Shown here one piece after another: positions 28,655 through 37,630 of a DNA stretch of 64,000 nt; positions within the stretch are counted from its first letter, which is position 1, and each line of letters starts with the position of its first letter. The notes beneath the pieces are model-generated. The model was not told where the DNA came from, made no database searches, and was given only the letters and a program-made list of their open reading frames with translations. Source of the stretch: Streptomyces mutomycini (GTDB taxonomy: Bacteria; Actinomycetota; Actinomycetes; Streptomycetales; Streptomycetaceae); NCBI RefSeq assembly GCF_001700505.1, contig NZ_MAPV01000094.1, positions 62,001 to 126,000 of the forward strand, read 5' to 3'. The translations under genes were made by a program, and so were the position numbers.

Positions 28655-30175
28655 TCAGTCGAGTCCGCACCCCGGTGCCGCGGCGGCGGGCAGCGGCGCG
28701 GGGGCGCCGATGCCGGGCAGGCCCAGCATCACTCCGGCGGGCTGCGCTGCCGGAGCCGCGGTGCGCTTCTCCCAGGCGTCCCCCGACCGGGTGCGCCGGA
28801 CGCCCAGGGGCGCGCCCTCGGCGAGCAGGTGGTGCGGGGCGGCGTAGGTGATCCGGACCGTCACCACGTCCCCGGGACGGACGTCCTGGGACGGCTTGGT
28901 GAAGTGGACCAGGCGGTTGTCGGGAGCGCGGCCGGAGAGCCTGTGCGTGGCACCGTCCTTGCGGCCCTCGCCCTCCGCGACCATGACCTCCAGGGTGCGG
29001 CCGACCTGCTTCTTGTTCTCCCCCCAGGAGATCGCCTCCTGGAGGGCGGACAGTCGCATGTAGCGCTCCTGGACGACCTCCTTGGGGATCTGTCCCTCCA
29101 TCTCGGCAGCGGGGGTCCCGGGGCGCTTGGAGTACTGGAAGGTGAAGGCGTTCGCGAAGCGGGCCTCGCGCACGGCGTGCATGGTCTGCTCGAAGTCCTC
29201 CTCGGTCTCCCCCGGGAAGCCGACGATGATGTCGGTGGAGATGGCGGCGTCCGGCATGGCGGCACGCACCTTCTCGATGATCCCGAGGAAACGCTCCTGC
29301 CGGTACGAGCGGCGCATGGCCTTGAGGATCGTGTCCGAGCCGGACTGCATCGGCATGTGCAGCTGGGGCATCACGTTCGGTGTCTCGGCCATCGCCGCGA
29401 TCACGTCGTCGGTGAAGTCGCGCGGGTGGGGCGAGGTGAAGCGGACGCGCTCCAGGCCCTCGATCGCGCCGCACGCCCGCAGCAGCTTGGAGAAGGCCTC
29501 ACGGTCGCCGATGTCGGAACCGTAGGCGTTGACGTTCTGGCCGAGCAGGGTGATCTCGCTGACGCCCTCGGCGACGAGGGCCTCGATCTCGGCCAGGATG
29601 TCGCCGGTGCGGCGGTCCTTCTCCTTGCCGCGCAGAGCCGGGACGATGCAGAAGGTGCAGGTGTTGTTGCAGCCGACGGAGATCGACACCCACGCGGCGT
29701 ACGCGGACTCGCGGCGGGTGGGCAGCGTCGAGGGGAACGCCTCGAGGGACTCGGCGATCTCGACCTGCGCCTCCTCCTGGACCCGGGCACGCTCCAGGAG
29801 AACCGGCAGCTTGCCGATGTTGTGCGTACCGAAGACGACGTCCACCCAGGGGGCCCGGCGCACGATGGTGTCGCGGTCCTTCTGGGCCAGACATCCGCCG
29901 ACGGCGATCTGCATCCCGGGGCGCTTCGTCTTCATGGGGGCGAGACGGCCGAGGTTGCCGTAGAGCTTGTTGTCGGCGTTCTCGCGCACCGCGCAGGTGT
30001 TGAAGACCACGACGTCCGCGTCACCGTCGGAGCCGTCCGGGGCGCGCACGTATCCGGCGTCCTCCAGCAGACCCGACAAGCGTTCGGAGTCGTGGACGTT
30101 CATCTGGCACCCGTAAGTGCGTACCTCGTAGCTCTTCTGGACGTCCACTGCTTCGCTCCGGTTGCCGCTGGTCAT
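28655..30175 (-). CDS. miaB: tRNA-2-methylthio-N6-dimethylallyladenosine synthase
   Basis: MiaB is a radical SAM enzyme that adds a methylthio group to i6A37 of tRNA. The 506-residue protein shows the N-terminal MTTase domain with Cys23, Cys61 and Cys95 (YGCQMN, NTCAVRE, GGCLAQ), and the radical SAM cluster Cys169-x3-Cys173-x2-Cys176 in GCNNTCTFC. It also has [10 protein letters not shown] and a C-terminal TRAM domain near residue 385-450. The tail after about 460 is an Ala/Pro-rich extension. The start ATG 30175 was chosen over an in-frame start at 30283 because the family begins around [12 protein letters not shown]. It heads a leftward unit with the LigB-like gene. Confidence 0.95.
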   Translation of the reverse strand: MTSGNRSEAVDVQKSYEVRTYGCQMNVHDSERLSGLLEDAGYVRAPDGSDGDADVVVFNTCAVRENADNKLYGNLGRLAPMKTKRPGMQIAVGGCLAQKDRDTIVRRAPWVDVVFGTHNIGKLPVLLERARVQEEAQVEIAESLEAFPSTLPTRRESAYAAWVSISVGCNNTCTFCIVPALRGKEKDRRTGDILAEIEALVAEGVSEITLLGQNVNAYGSDIGDREAFSKLLRACGAIEGLERVRFTSPHPRDFTDDVIAAMAETPNVMPQLHMPMQSGSDTILKAMRRSYRQERFLGIIEKVRAAMPDAAISTDIIVGFPGETEEDFEQTMHAVREARFANAFTFQYSKRPGTPAAEMEGQIPKEVVQERYMRLSALQEAISWGENKKQVGRTLEVMVAEGEGRKDGATHRLSGRAPDNRLVHFTKPSQDVRPGDVVTVRITYAAPHHLLAEGAPLGVRRTRSGDAWEKRTAAPAAQPAGVMLGLPGIGAPAPLPAAAAPGCGLD

Positions 30176-30274
30176 GGGACAAGGGTAGGCGGTGACGGCT
30201 CCTCCTCCGCCGCCGGAGCCCGTGCCCCGGATCCGGCCTGGCCAGGACGGGGCACGGCCTGGCAGGATCGCGCC

Positions 30275-31273
30275 ATGCTGCACGCACTGTCCCGGTTCGG
30301 CCGGCGACGCACCCTTCAGGGGTGCGCCGCCTTCGTGGTCGTGCTCGGACTGCTGCTGTGGTGGGTGCTCCCCATCGGGGAGGAGGAGCCGAGCGGTTCG
30401 CTCACGTTCTCCACCGGCGTGCGGAGCGGGGTCTACCAGCGCTACGGGCAGCGGCTCGAGGGCGCACTGGCCAAGGACATGCCCAAGGTGTCGATAAGGC
30501 TGCGGACCAGCGAGGGCTCCCAGCAGAACATCGAACGGGTGGCGAAGGGGACGGCCGACTTCACCGTCGCCACCGCCGACGCCGTCGCCACCTACCTGCA
30601 GAGCGGGAAACCGGGGGCCGGGCGACTGCGCGGCTGCGTACGGCTGTACGACGACTACGTCCAGCTGATCGTGCCCCGCGGCTCAGACATCCGTAAGGTC
30701 TCCGATCTGCGGGGCAAGCGGGTCGGCGTGGGCCAGAAGGGGTCGGGGGTACTTCTCGTGGCGGACCGGCTGATGAGGGCGGCGGGCCTCGATCCGGCTG
30801 CGGACATCACGCCCGTCCAGGCCGGGATCGACACGATGCCGGAGAGGCTGACGGACGGCCGGCTGGACGCCTTCTTCTGGTCCGGCGGGCTGCCGACCGG
30901 GGCGGTGCAGGACCTCTCGGAGAAGTTCGCGATCCGGCTGGTCCCCCTGGAGGAGGCGCTGGTCACCGAGCTCCAGGCGGCCGGCGGATCCACGCGCTAC
31001 TACCGCTCGGCCGTGATGCCGGCCGACGCCTATCCGCGCGCACAGCAGGGTGAGGCCGTTCCGACGGTCGCGGTCTCCAATCTGCTGATCACCACGGACC
31101 GTACGGATCCGCTGATGACCGAGGCGTTCACGCGGACCGTGATCGACAGCCGGGACCGGATCGGCCGCGAGGTGCACTCCGCCCAGCTGGTGGATCTGCG
31201 GACGGCGATCTACACCGATCCGCTGCCGCTGCACGAGGGCGCCAGTCGCTACTACCGCTCGGCCAAGCCCTGA
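30275..31273 (+). CDS. TAXI-family solute-binding protein, membrane-anchored
   Basis: This 332-residue protein has an uncleaved-looking N-terminal helix (residues 18-33, [16 protein letters not shown]) and then the TAXI binding fold. It shows [23 protein letters not shown], an [11 protein letters not shown] segment and [18 protein letters not shown], all typical of the TRAP-associated extracellular solute receptor family. TAXI proteins normally feed a TRAP permease, but no TRAP permease gene is present here. Start ATG 30275 follows AGGA at eight bases. It ends 16 bp before the convergent stop of the sensor kinase gene. A TAXI protein from Thermus was crystallised with glutamate/glutamine, which fits its place beside a glutamate-sensing system. 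Confidence 0.8.
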   Translation: MLHALSRFGRRRTLQGCAAFVVVLGLLLWWVLPIGEEEPSGSLTFSTGVRSGVYQRYGQRLEGALAKDMPKVSIRLRTSEGSQQNIERVAKGTADFTVATADAVATYLQSGKPGAGRLRGCVRLYDDYVQLIVPRGSDIRKVSDLRGKRVGVGQKGSGVLLVADRLMRAAGLDPAADITPVQAGIDTMPERLTDGRLDAFFWSGGLPTGAVQDLSEKFAIRLVPLEEALVTELQAAGGSTRYYRSAVMPADAYPRAQQGEAVPTVAVSNLLITTDRTDPLMTEAFTRTVIDSRDRIGREVHSAQLVDLRTAIYTDPLPLHEGASRYYRSAKP

Positions 31274-31289
31274 CGCCTCGGCGCGGGGC

Positions 31290-32684
31290 TCACGCGTGCG
31301 GAGGGTTCCGGGGCACGGTGACCGTCACCCGCAGTCCGTGCGGCTCGTGCGGGTCGTAGCGGATCGATCCGCCGCCGGCTGCGAGCAGGGCACGCGAGAT
31401 GGAGAGTCCGAGACCGGATCCCTTGATGTTCTGATGCCGGCCGCTGCGCCAGAAGCGGTCGCCGACGCGCTCCAGTTCCTGCTCGGTGAGGCCGGGCCCC
31501 CGGTCCGCGACGACGACCGTGGCCCCGTCACCGTCGGATCCCGCCGTGACCCGGACCTCCTGGCCCTCCGGGGTGAACTTCAGCGCGTTGTCGATGACCG
31601 CGTCCAGCGCGCTGGACAGAGCGATCGGATCCGCCCAGCCGGTCACCGCCGGCGCCCCGTCCAGCGTCAGGCGTACGCCCTTCTCCCGGGCCAGCGGACG
31701 CCATGCGGCGACCCGTTCGCCGGTGAGCGCGGCGATGTCCGTGAGCTGGAGATCCGCTTCCGTGTGCTCGGCCAGCGCCAGGTCCAGCAGGTCGTCGAGG
31801 ACCTGGGCGAGGCGCTTGCCCTCGGTGCGGACCGAGGCGATCTCCTCGTTGCCCTCGGGGAGTTCGAGTGCGAGGAGCTCGATCCTGAGCAGCAGCGCGG
31901 CCAGCGGGTTGCGCAACTGGTGCGAGGCGTCGGCGACGAAGGCGCGCTGCTGCTCCAGCACGTCCTCGACGTTGTCGGCCATCTCGTTGAACGACCGGGC
32001 CAGGCGCTGGAGCTCCGGGGGCCCGCCGGACGCGGCGACCCGTGACCTCATCCTGCCGCTCGCGATGTCGTGGGTGGCCGCGTCCAGGACCCGTACGGGC
32101 AGCAGTACCCATCCGGTGAGGCGGAACGCGGCGCCGAGCGCCACCAGCATGGCCACGGCCTCGCCGAGGGCGATGAGAAGCCAGCCCCGCAGTGTCCGGG
32201 ACCGCATGTCGCCGGTGGGCGAGTCGGTCACGACGACGGCGACCACGTCGCCGTCGCGTACGACCGGGGAGGCCACGGCGATCCGGTTGCTCTGCCAGGG
32301 CCAGACCTGGGGCGGGTCGTGGGAGCGCCGGCCCAGGAGAGCTTCGGCGAAGGCCTCCCGGCCCTCCCCCTCGGCGGGCAGGGACCAGGATGCCGGGGCT
32401 TTGGCGAGCGCCGTGTCGTCCCGGTAGAACACTCCGGCCCGTATTCCGTACACGGAGTCGTACGCCTCGAGCTCGGTCTGCAGGATCCGCTGCCGCTCCT
32501 CGGTGCCCCCGAGGGGTTCGTCGACGAACTGGGCCAGCGCGCCGAAGCGTGCGGTGTCGTCGATCCGGTCGATGACGACCCGCTGCTGTTCCGCGGCGGC
32601 CACACTGACGGCCAGCGGGAACCCGAGGGCCAGCAGCACGGCGGCCATCAGGACGATGAGCAGGGGGAGCAGGCGGGTGCGCAC
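31290..32684 (-). CDS. gluK: sensor histidine kinase GluK
   Basis: This 464-residue membrane kinase has a transmembrane helix at about residues 7-30, an extracytoplasmic sensor of about 130 residues, a second helix near 168-188, a HAMP linker, and the dimerisation domain with the phosphoryl His255 in ADASHQLRNP. The ATPase domain shows DNALKFT, DRGPGL and GSGLGLSI. It lies 15 bp downstream of the response regulator gene and probably shares its mRNA. Its position next to gluABCD matches the GluR-GluK glutamate sensor pair described in S. coelicolor; the ligand is inferred from that homology. Confidence 0.85.
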   Translation of the reverse strand: MRTRLLPLLIVLMAAVLLALGFPLAVSVAAAEQQRVVIDRIDDTARFGALAQFVDEPLGGTEERQRILQTELEAYDSVYGIRAGVFYRDDTALAKAPASWSLPAEGEGREAFAEALLGRRSHDPPQVWPWQSNRIAVASPVVRDGDVVAVVVTDSPTGDMRSRTLRGWLLIALGEAVAMLVALGAAFRLTGWVLLPVRVLDAATHDIASGRMRSRVAASGGPPELQRLARSFNEMADNVEDVLEQQRAFVADASHQLRNPLAALLLRIELLALELPEGNEEIASVRTEGKRLAQVLDDLLDLALAEHTEADLQLTDIAALTGERVAAWRPLAREKGVRLTLDGAPAVTGWADPIALSSALDAVIDNALKFTPEGQEVRVTAGSDGDGATVVVADRGPGLTEQELERVGDRFWRSGRHQNIKGSGLGLSISRALLAAGGGSIRYDPHEPHGLRVTVTVPRNPPHA

Positions 32685-32699
32685 GGGGAGTGGAGGTCC

Positions 32700-33398
32700 T
32701 CAGGCCGACGGTGGGACGAGCCGGTAGCCGACCCCTCGTACGGTCTCGACCAGTGCGGGCAGCCGCAGCTTGGAGCGCAGCGAAGCGACGTGCACCTCCA
32801 GGGTGCGTCCCGTCCCCTCCCAGCTCGTCCGCCAGACCTCGCTGATGATCTGCTCCCGGCGGAAGACCACACCGGGACGCTGGGCGAGCAGCGCGAGCAG
32901 GTCGAACTCCTTGCGGGTGAGCTGGACCTCCTGGCCGTCGATGATGACCCGGCGGGTGGGCAGCTCGATGTGGACCGGGCCGAACTGCAGGCCCGCGAGC
33001 GGGGTCGCCCCGGTGTCCTCGCCTGCCGTCCTGCGCCGGGCGACGGCGTGGATCCTGGCCAGGAGCTCACCGGTGTCGTACGGCTTCACGACGTAGTCGT
33101 CGGCCCCGAGATTGAGGCCGTGGATACGCGAGCGGACGTCGGACCGCGCGGTCACCATGATCACCGGGATCGCCGAGCGTTTGCGGATCTTCCCGCACAC
33201 CTCGTAACCGTCCTGATCGGGCAGCCCGAGATCGAGCAGTACGACCCCGAAGGGCTCCTTCTCCTTCTCCGCCGGCAGCAGTGCCTGCAGGGCCTCCTCG
33301 CCACTGCGGGCGTGCACGACCCGGAAGCCGTGGCGTGAGAGCACGGCGGCCAGAGCAGCCGCGACGTGGTTGTCGTCCTCCACGAGCAGCAGTCTCAT
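32700..33398 (-). CDS. gluR: OmpR/PhoB-type response regulator GluR
   Basis: This 232-residue regulator has an N-terminal receiver with the acidic pair Glu7-Asp8 and Asp9, phospho-acceptor Asp56 in LLDLGLP and a conserved VVKPY Lys. The C-terminal winged helix (about 135-228) is typical: [14 protein letters not shown], and [15 protein letters not shown]. It is transcribed divergently from gluABCD across a 414-bp gap and should activate that transporter when GluK senses glutamate. The gene pair arrangement matches the characterised GluR-GluK system. Confidence 0.88.
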   Translation of the reverse strand: MRLLLVEDDNHVAAALAAVLSRHGFRVVHARSGEEALQALLPAEKEKEPFGVVLLDLGLPDQDGYEVCGKIRKRSAIPVIMVTARSDVRSRIHGLNLGADDYVVKPYDTGELLARIHAVARRRTAGEDTGATPLAGLQFGPVHIELPTRRVIIDGQEVQLTRKEFDLLALLAQRPGVVFRREQIISEVWRTSWEGTGRTLEVHVASLRSKLRLPALVETVRGVGYRLVPPSA

Positions 33399-33432
33399 GG
33401 CCCCCCTCTCCGCCTCATGCGTTCATCCTGTG

Positions 33433-33504
33433 CCTCGCGATGCGCCTCGCGCTGTTCCTTGCGACGTTGCTCGCGACATGGCTTGCGACGTTCCTTGCGA
33501 CGAC
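33433..33504 (+). repeat. six tandem 12-bp repeats in the gluR-gluA intergenic region
   Basis: Six contiguous 12-bp units with core CCTtGCGACGTT start at 33433, 33445, 33457, 33469, 33481 and 33493; they differ by a few bases each. The block lies just upstream of gluR, 35 bp from its start, in the 414-bp gap (33399-33812). On the plus strand it can be read as a 26-codon ORF (33440-33520) encoding a LAT-rich hydrophobic repeat, but with no good ribosome binding site. The rest of the gap holds promoters that I cannot place with confidence. Confidence 0.8.
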
Positions 33505-33812
33505 AGGGAACCGTGCGTGACGGTCCACCGGCGTTCCGCTCGGCGAAGCTTCCCGCACAGCGGCGATTCACATCGTCCCCGTACCAGGGCATCCACGCCG
33601 ATGACCGGTACCCCAGTCAAGTCCCTCCCCGTTGCCACCAGGTTTCCGTTATGCACCCGGTACGCCTCCGAGCAGTCCGTGTCGTCCCGTTCACACGGAG
33701 TGTCCTGTTGAGGCCTGATCGTTATGCTCAATTTCCGCTCAGATGTAATGACGCTGGTAGCACTGCGTCACTAGGGTCCTTCCCTAACCGAGGAGGACGG
33801 AGCAAAAAGCCG

Positions 33813-34598
33813 ATGAGCGGAGTTTCAGTGACCAAGGCCGCCGAGGATGCCGCACCTGCGGGAGACGACCTTGTCGTACTGAGCAACGTCAACAAGCACT
33901 TCGGCGCGCTGCATGTGCTCCAGGACATCGACCTGACCATCGCCAGCGGCGAGGTCGTCGTAGTCATCGGACCCTCCGGGTCCGGGAAGTCCACGCTGTG
34001 CCGCACGATCAACCGCTTGGAGACGATCGACTCGGGCGCGATCTCGATCGACGGCAAGCCACTGCCCCAGGAGGGCAAGGAGCTCGCAAGGCTGCGTGCC
34101 GATGTCGGCATGGTCTTCCAGTCGTTCAATCTCTTCGCGCACAAGACGGTGCTCGAGAACGTGATGCTGGGCCAGGTCAAGGTCCGCGGAACGGACAAGA
34201 AGGTCGCCGAGGAGAAGGCCCGGAACCTGCTCGACCGCGTGGGGGTCGGCGTGCAGGCGGACAAGTATCCGGCGCAGCTCTCCGGCGGCCAGCAGCAGCG
34301 CGTCGCGATCGCCCGCGCGCTGGCGATGGACCCCAAGGTCATGCTCTTCGACGAGCCCACTTCGGCGCTCGACCCGGAGATGATCAACGAAGTGCTCGAG
34401 GTCATGCAGCAGTTGGCCCGGGAGGGGATGACCATGGTCGTCGTCACCCACGAGATGGGCTTTGCCCGTTCGGCAGCCAACCGTGTGGTCTTCATGGCGG
34501 ACGGGAAGATCGTCGAAGAGGCGACTCCCGACCAGTTCTTCAGTAATCCGCGCAGCGACCGGGCCAAGGACTTCCTGTCGAAGATCCTTCACCACTGA
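33813..34598 (+). CDS. gluA: glutamate ABC transporter ATP-binding protein
   Basis: This 261-residue ATPase of the polar amino acid family shows Walker A GPSGSGKS, the Q-loop [11 protein letters not shown], the ABC signature [15 protein letters not shown], Walker [15 protein letters not shown] and the H-loop VVTHEMGFA. It couples ATP hydrolysis to glutamate import through GluCD. I use ATG 33813 (GGAG ten bases upstream); GTG 33828 with GGAG five bases upstream is an alternative, and the strong GAGGAGG at 33790 is too distant. It is the first gene of gluABCD, divergent from gluR. Confidence 0.95.
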   Translation: MSGVSVTKAAEDAAPAGDDLVVLSNVNKHFGALHVLQDIDLTIASGEVVVVIGPSGSGKSTLCRTINRLETIDSGAISIDGKPLPQEGKELARLRADVGMVFQSFNLFAHKTVLENVMLGQVKVRGTDKKVAEEKARNLLDRVGVGVQADKYPAQLSGGQQQRVAIARALAMDPKVMLFDEPTSALDPEMINEVLEVMQQLAREGMTMVVVTHEMGFARSAANRVVFMADGKIVEEATPDQFFSNPRSDRAKDFLSKILHH

Positions 34599-34629
34599 AC
34601 CGACGACCTACGACACGAGGATTGTTCAC

Positions 34630-35553
34630 ATGAAGCTCCGCAAGTCGGCCGCCGTTGCGGCCATCGCCGTGCTCGCCCTGACCGCGACCGCCTGTGGCGG
34701 CAAGGAGGGCTCCGCCGGAGACAAGGCGTCGGGTGTCAAGCCCGGTTCCTCCGAGGCGCCCAAGCTCCCGACGTACACCGTCGCGACCGGTGTCGACCTG
34801 GACTCGACGGCCTTCAAGGACGCGAAGAAGCGCGGCAAGCTGGTCATCGGCGCCAAGGCCGACCAGCCCTACCTCGGCTTCGAGGACCAGTCGACCAAGG
34901 AGCGCTCCGGCTTCGACATCGAGATCGCCAAGATGATCGCGGCCGATCTCGGCTTCTCCGAGAAGCAGATCGAGTGGAAGACCGTCGACTCCGGCATCCG
35001 CGAGACGGCCATCGCCAAGGGTCAGGTGGACTACTTGGTCGGTACGTACACGATCAACGACGAGCGCAAGAAGCAGGTCGGCTTCGCGGGGCCGTACTAC
35101 AAGGCCGGTGCGGACCTGCTGGTGCGCAAGGACGAGACGTCCATCACCGGCAAGGACGCGGTGAAGGACAAGAAGGTCTGCTCGATCGTGGGTTCCACCC
35201 CGCTCCAGGAGATCAAGAAGCCCGAGTACGGCGCGCAGGTCGTCGAACTGGCCAAGTACTCGGACTGCGTGCAGCAGCTCCTCACCAAGCAGGTCGACGC
35301 CGTCACCACCGACGACTCGATCCTCAAGGGTTACGCCGCCGCCAACTCCGGCAAGCTCAAGGTCGTCGGCAAGCCGTTCACCGAAGAGCCCTACGGCATC
35401 GGTCTGAACAAGGACGACAAGGCACTCCGCGAGGCGATCAACAAGTCGCTGGAGACCCACGTCCAGGACGGCACGTACAAGAAGATCTACGAGGCCACCC
35501 TGGGTCTGTCGGGTTCGGACTACGTCGAGCCGCCGGCCATCGAGAGGTACTGA
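34630..35553 (+). CDS. gluB: glutamate-binding lipoprotein of ABC transporter
   Basis: This 307-residue extracellular solute-binding protein has a lipobox ending at Cys22 (LTATACGG), so it is tethered to the membrane outer face. The binding domain (about residues 60-295) is of the polar amino acid family: GKLVIGAKADQPYLGFED, SGFDIEIAKMIAADLGF, and ERKKQVGFAGPYYKAG. It captures glutamate and delivers it to GluCD. It starts 31 bp after gluA with GAGG upstream. A stable hairpin follows the stop and may protect the message so this protein is made in excess. Confidence 0.95.
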   Translation: MKLRKSAAVAAIAVLALTATACGGKEGSAGDKASGVKPGSSEAPKLPTYTVATGVDLDSTAFKDAKKRGKLVIGAKADQPYLGFEDQSTKERSGFDIEIAKMIAADLGFSEKQIEWKTVDSGIRETAIAKGQVDYLVGTYTINDERKKQVGFAGPYYKAGADLLVRKDETSITGKDAVKDKKVCSIVGSTPLQEIKKPEYGAQVVELAKYSDCVQQLLTKQVDAVTTDDSILKGYAAANSGKLKVVGKPFTEEPYGIGLNKDDKALREAINKSLETHVQDGTYKKIYEATLGLSGSDYVEPPAIERY

Positions 35554-35636
35554 CGCGGCTCCGTCGCTGACGTCTCGTCACCGACTCCCCGCCAGCTCCT
35601 TTCACTGACGCCAATCGCGTGAGCGAGGCGTCCCGC

Positions 35637-35664
35637 AGGCCGCTGTCACTGTGCACAGCGGCCT
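35637..35664 (+). terminator. intercistronic hairpin between gluB and gluC
   Basis: AGGCCGCTGT (35637-35646) and ACAGCGGCCT (35655-35664) form a perfect 10-bp stem with an eight-base loop, and flanking GCGTCCCG/CGGGGCGC can extend it. It lies in the 165-bp gap inside an operon, so it is more likely a partial terminator or an mRNA stabiliser for gluAB than a full stop. Confidence 0.6.
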
Positions 35665-35718
35665 ACGGGGCGCCCCTTCCCCTGCCCTGCTGCCGCTGAC
35701 CGCCGACGCGGAGACCCC

Positions 35719-36366
35719 ATGAACGTATTGCTCGATAATTTCCCGGAATTCCGCGACGGCTTCATAGGCACCTTGTCGATCACCGCCATCAGCTCGGTAA
35801 TCGCTCTGGTGCTGGGCGTCGCAATAGCCGGCTGCCGGGTGTCACCCGTGCCGCCGCTGCGCTACTTCGGCACCGCCTGGGTGACCCTGTTGCGCAACAC
35901 CCCGCTGACGCTTCTCTTCCTGATCTTCTTCTTCGTGGTGCCGGAGATCCTCTTCCCGGGCATGAGTTCGTTCCTGCTCGGCTCGCTGGCACTCGGCTTC
36001 TACACCTCCTCCTTCGTGTGCGAGGCGGTCAGGTCGGGCATCAACACCGTTCCCCTGGGGCAGGCCGAGGCCGCGCGCTCCATCGGAATGACGTTCGCCC
36101 AGACCCTGCGGATCGTGGTTCTGCCCCAGGCGACCAGGTCCGTCATCCCACCGCTGAGCAGCATCTTCATCGCACTCACGAAGAACTCGGCGATCGCCGG
36201 TGCCTTCAGCGTCACCGAGCTCTTCGGGTGGCAGAAGCTCATGAGTGACCGGGGCTACGAGATCACGCCCGTCTTCATCTGGGTGGCCCTCGGCTACCTG
36301 GTCGTCACGTTTGCCATCAGCGGTCTCTTCCGGCTGCTCGAGCGCCGTATGGAGGTCGCCCGATGA
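35719..36366 (+). CDS. gluC: glutamate ABC transporter permease GluC
   Basis: This 215-residue integral membrane permease has about five helices and the EAA loop of amino acid permeases (QAEAARSIGMTFAQTLRIVV), which contacts the GluA ATPase. It belongs to the HisMQ family. It overlaps gluD by four bases (ATGA), so the two permease chains are translationally coupled and form the channel as a heterodimer. Confidence 0.94.
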   Translation: MNVLLDNFPEFRDGFIGTLSITAISSVIALVLGVAIAGCRVSPVPPLRYFGTAWVTLLRNTPLTLLFLIFFFVVPEILFPGMSSFLLGSLALGFYTSSFVCEAVRSGINTVPLGQAEAARSIGMTFAQTLRIVVLPQATRSVIPPLSSIFIALTKNSAIAGAFSVTELFGWQKLMSDRGYEITPVFIWVALGYLVVTFAISGLFRLLERRMEVAR

Positions 36367-37283
36367 GTGCCAGCGTTCTCTACGACGCCCCGGGTCCCAA
36401 GGCCGCTGTCCGCAACCGGATCTACGCCGTGGCCGGCAGCCTCGCCATCCTGGCCCTGATCGCCGTCAGCGTGATGCGGCTGTCCGACAAGGGGCATCTC
36501 GCCCCCGAGATGTGGGACATCTTCAACTACGCGGGCATCCGGCAGAACATTGCCGACGCCGTGCTCGCCACGCTCAAGGCCTTCGGTCTGGCGGCGGTCG
36601 GCTCACTGATCCTCGGGGTCCTGCTCGCCGTCGGGCGGCTCTCCGACCACAAGCCGGTCCGCTGGCTGGCCACCACCTTCATCGAGCTCTTCCGCTCGAT
36701 CCCTCTGCTGATCACCATCTACGCCATCTGGGTCGGCTTCCTCACCGACTACTCGATGTGGGCCCTGGCACTCGGACTGTCGGTCTACAACGGCTGCGTC
36801 CAGGCCGAGGTGCTGCGCGCGGGCATCAACTCCGTACCCAAGGGGCAGAGCGAAGCGGCATACGCCCTGGGGATGAGCAAGACCCAGGTCATGCTCAGCG
36901 TGCTGATGCCGCAGGCGGTCCGCGCGATGCTGCCGACGATCATCAGTCAGCTGGTGGTGACCCTCAAGGACACCTCGCTCGGCTTCATCATCCTGTACCC
37001 GGAGCTGCTCCAGACCGCGCGTCTGATCGCCTCCAACACACAGGTCAACTCCCAGTACCCGTACGTCTCGACCATCGCGGTCATCGGCACGATCTATGTG
37101 GCGATGTGTCTGCTCCTGTCTGCGCTCGCCACCTGGATCGAGAAGCGTGGGCGACGCGCCAAGACCGGCATCACGATGGCGGCGGCCGCCGAGACACCGG
37201 AGGTCCTTCCGGCCGGGAGCCTCGCCGGGCCCCACGCCGAGGGCGACCCCGACACGAACAAGGGCATCAGCAAGACAGACTGA
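36363..37283 (+). CDS. gluD: glutamate ABC transporter permease GluD
   Basis: This 306-residue permease is the partner of GluC. It has an extra N-terminal helix around residues 20-40 and a longer charged C-terminal tail of ~50 residues (rich in Ala, Pro, Gly and Asp). The EAA loop is QSEAAYALGMSKTQVMLSVL. Start ATG 36363 overlaps the gluC stop. The operon ends at the hairpin 60 bp downstream. Confidence 0.94.
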   Translation: MSASVLYDAPGPKAAVRNRIYAVAGSLAILALIAVSVMRLSDKGHLAPEMWDIFNYAGIRQNIADAVLATLKAFGLAAVGSLILGVLLAVGRLSDHKPVRWLATTFIELFRSIPLLITIYAIWVGFLTDYSMWALALGLSVYNGCVQAEVLRAGINSVPKGQSEAAYALGMSKTQVMLSVLMPQAVRAMLPTIISQLVVTLKDTSLGFIILYPELLQTARLIASNTQVNSQYPYVSTIAVIGTIYVAMCLLLSALATWIEKRGRRAKTGITMAAAAETPEVLPAGSLAGPHAEGDPDTNKGISKTD

Positions 37284-37343
37284 CGGACCGAACGCCCGTA
37301 TCTGCCACAACGGGTGACGCGTGGTTCGCCCTCCCGTTCACGG

Positions 37344-37370
37344 CAGCCCGCCGGTATCCCCGGCGGGCTG
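37344..37370 (+). terminator. gluABCD terminator
   Basis: CAGCCCGCCGG (37344-37354) pairs perfectly with CCGGCGGGCTG (37360-37370), five-base loop, followed by TTCGCGTTCTT. The rest of the gap to 37631 should contain the promoter of the next gene; I see no other clear structure in it. Confidence 0.8.
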
Positions 37371-37630
37371 TTCGCGTTCTTGGGCCGTACTTCCGGTGCG
37401 GCGGCACTCCGGGCGCGGCGCTCTGACCGCTGGGGCGGCCACACGGGCGCGGGAGCTGCATGGGTTGCGTGGGGCGGCAACGCGACGGCCCCGCCCCGCT
37501 GTCGCTTGACGCAAGCTCCGGCAGTGGGTTGCATTCGTTCTGTGATCGCGCCCCGAACCACCGCCTCCGCACCCCCTTACTACCCCACGGCCTCTGCGAC
37601 CTCGACGATCAGCACCGGAGGGATCACACC

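Noticed and set aside
33440..33520. 26-codon ORF with LAT repeats in the gluR-gluA gap
   Set aside because: It arises from the tandem repeat, has no ribosome binding site and its low-complexity sequence is what the repeat would encode in any frame.
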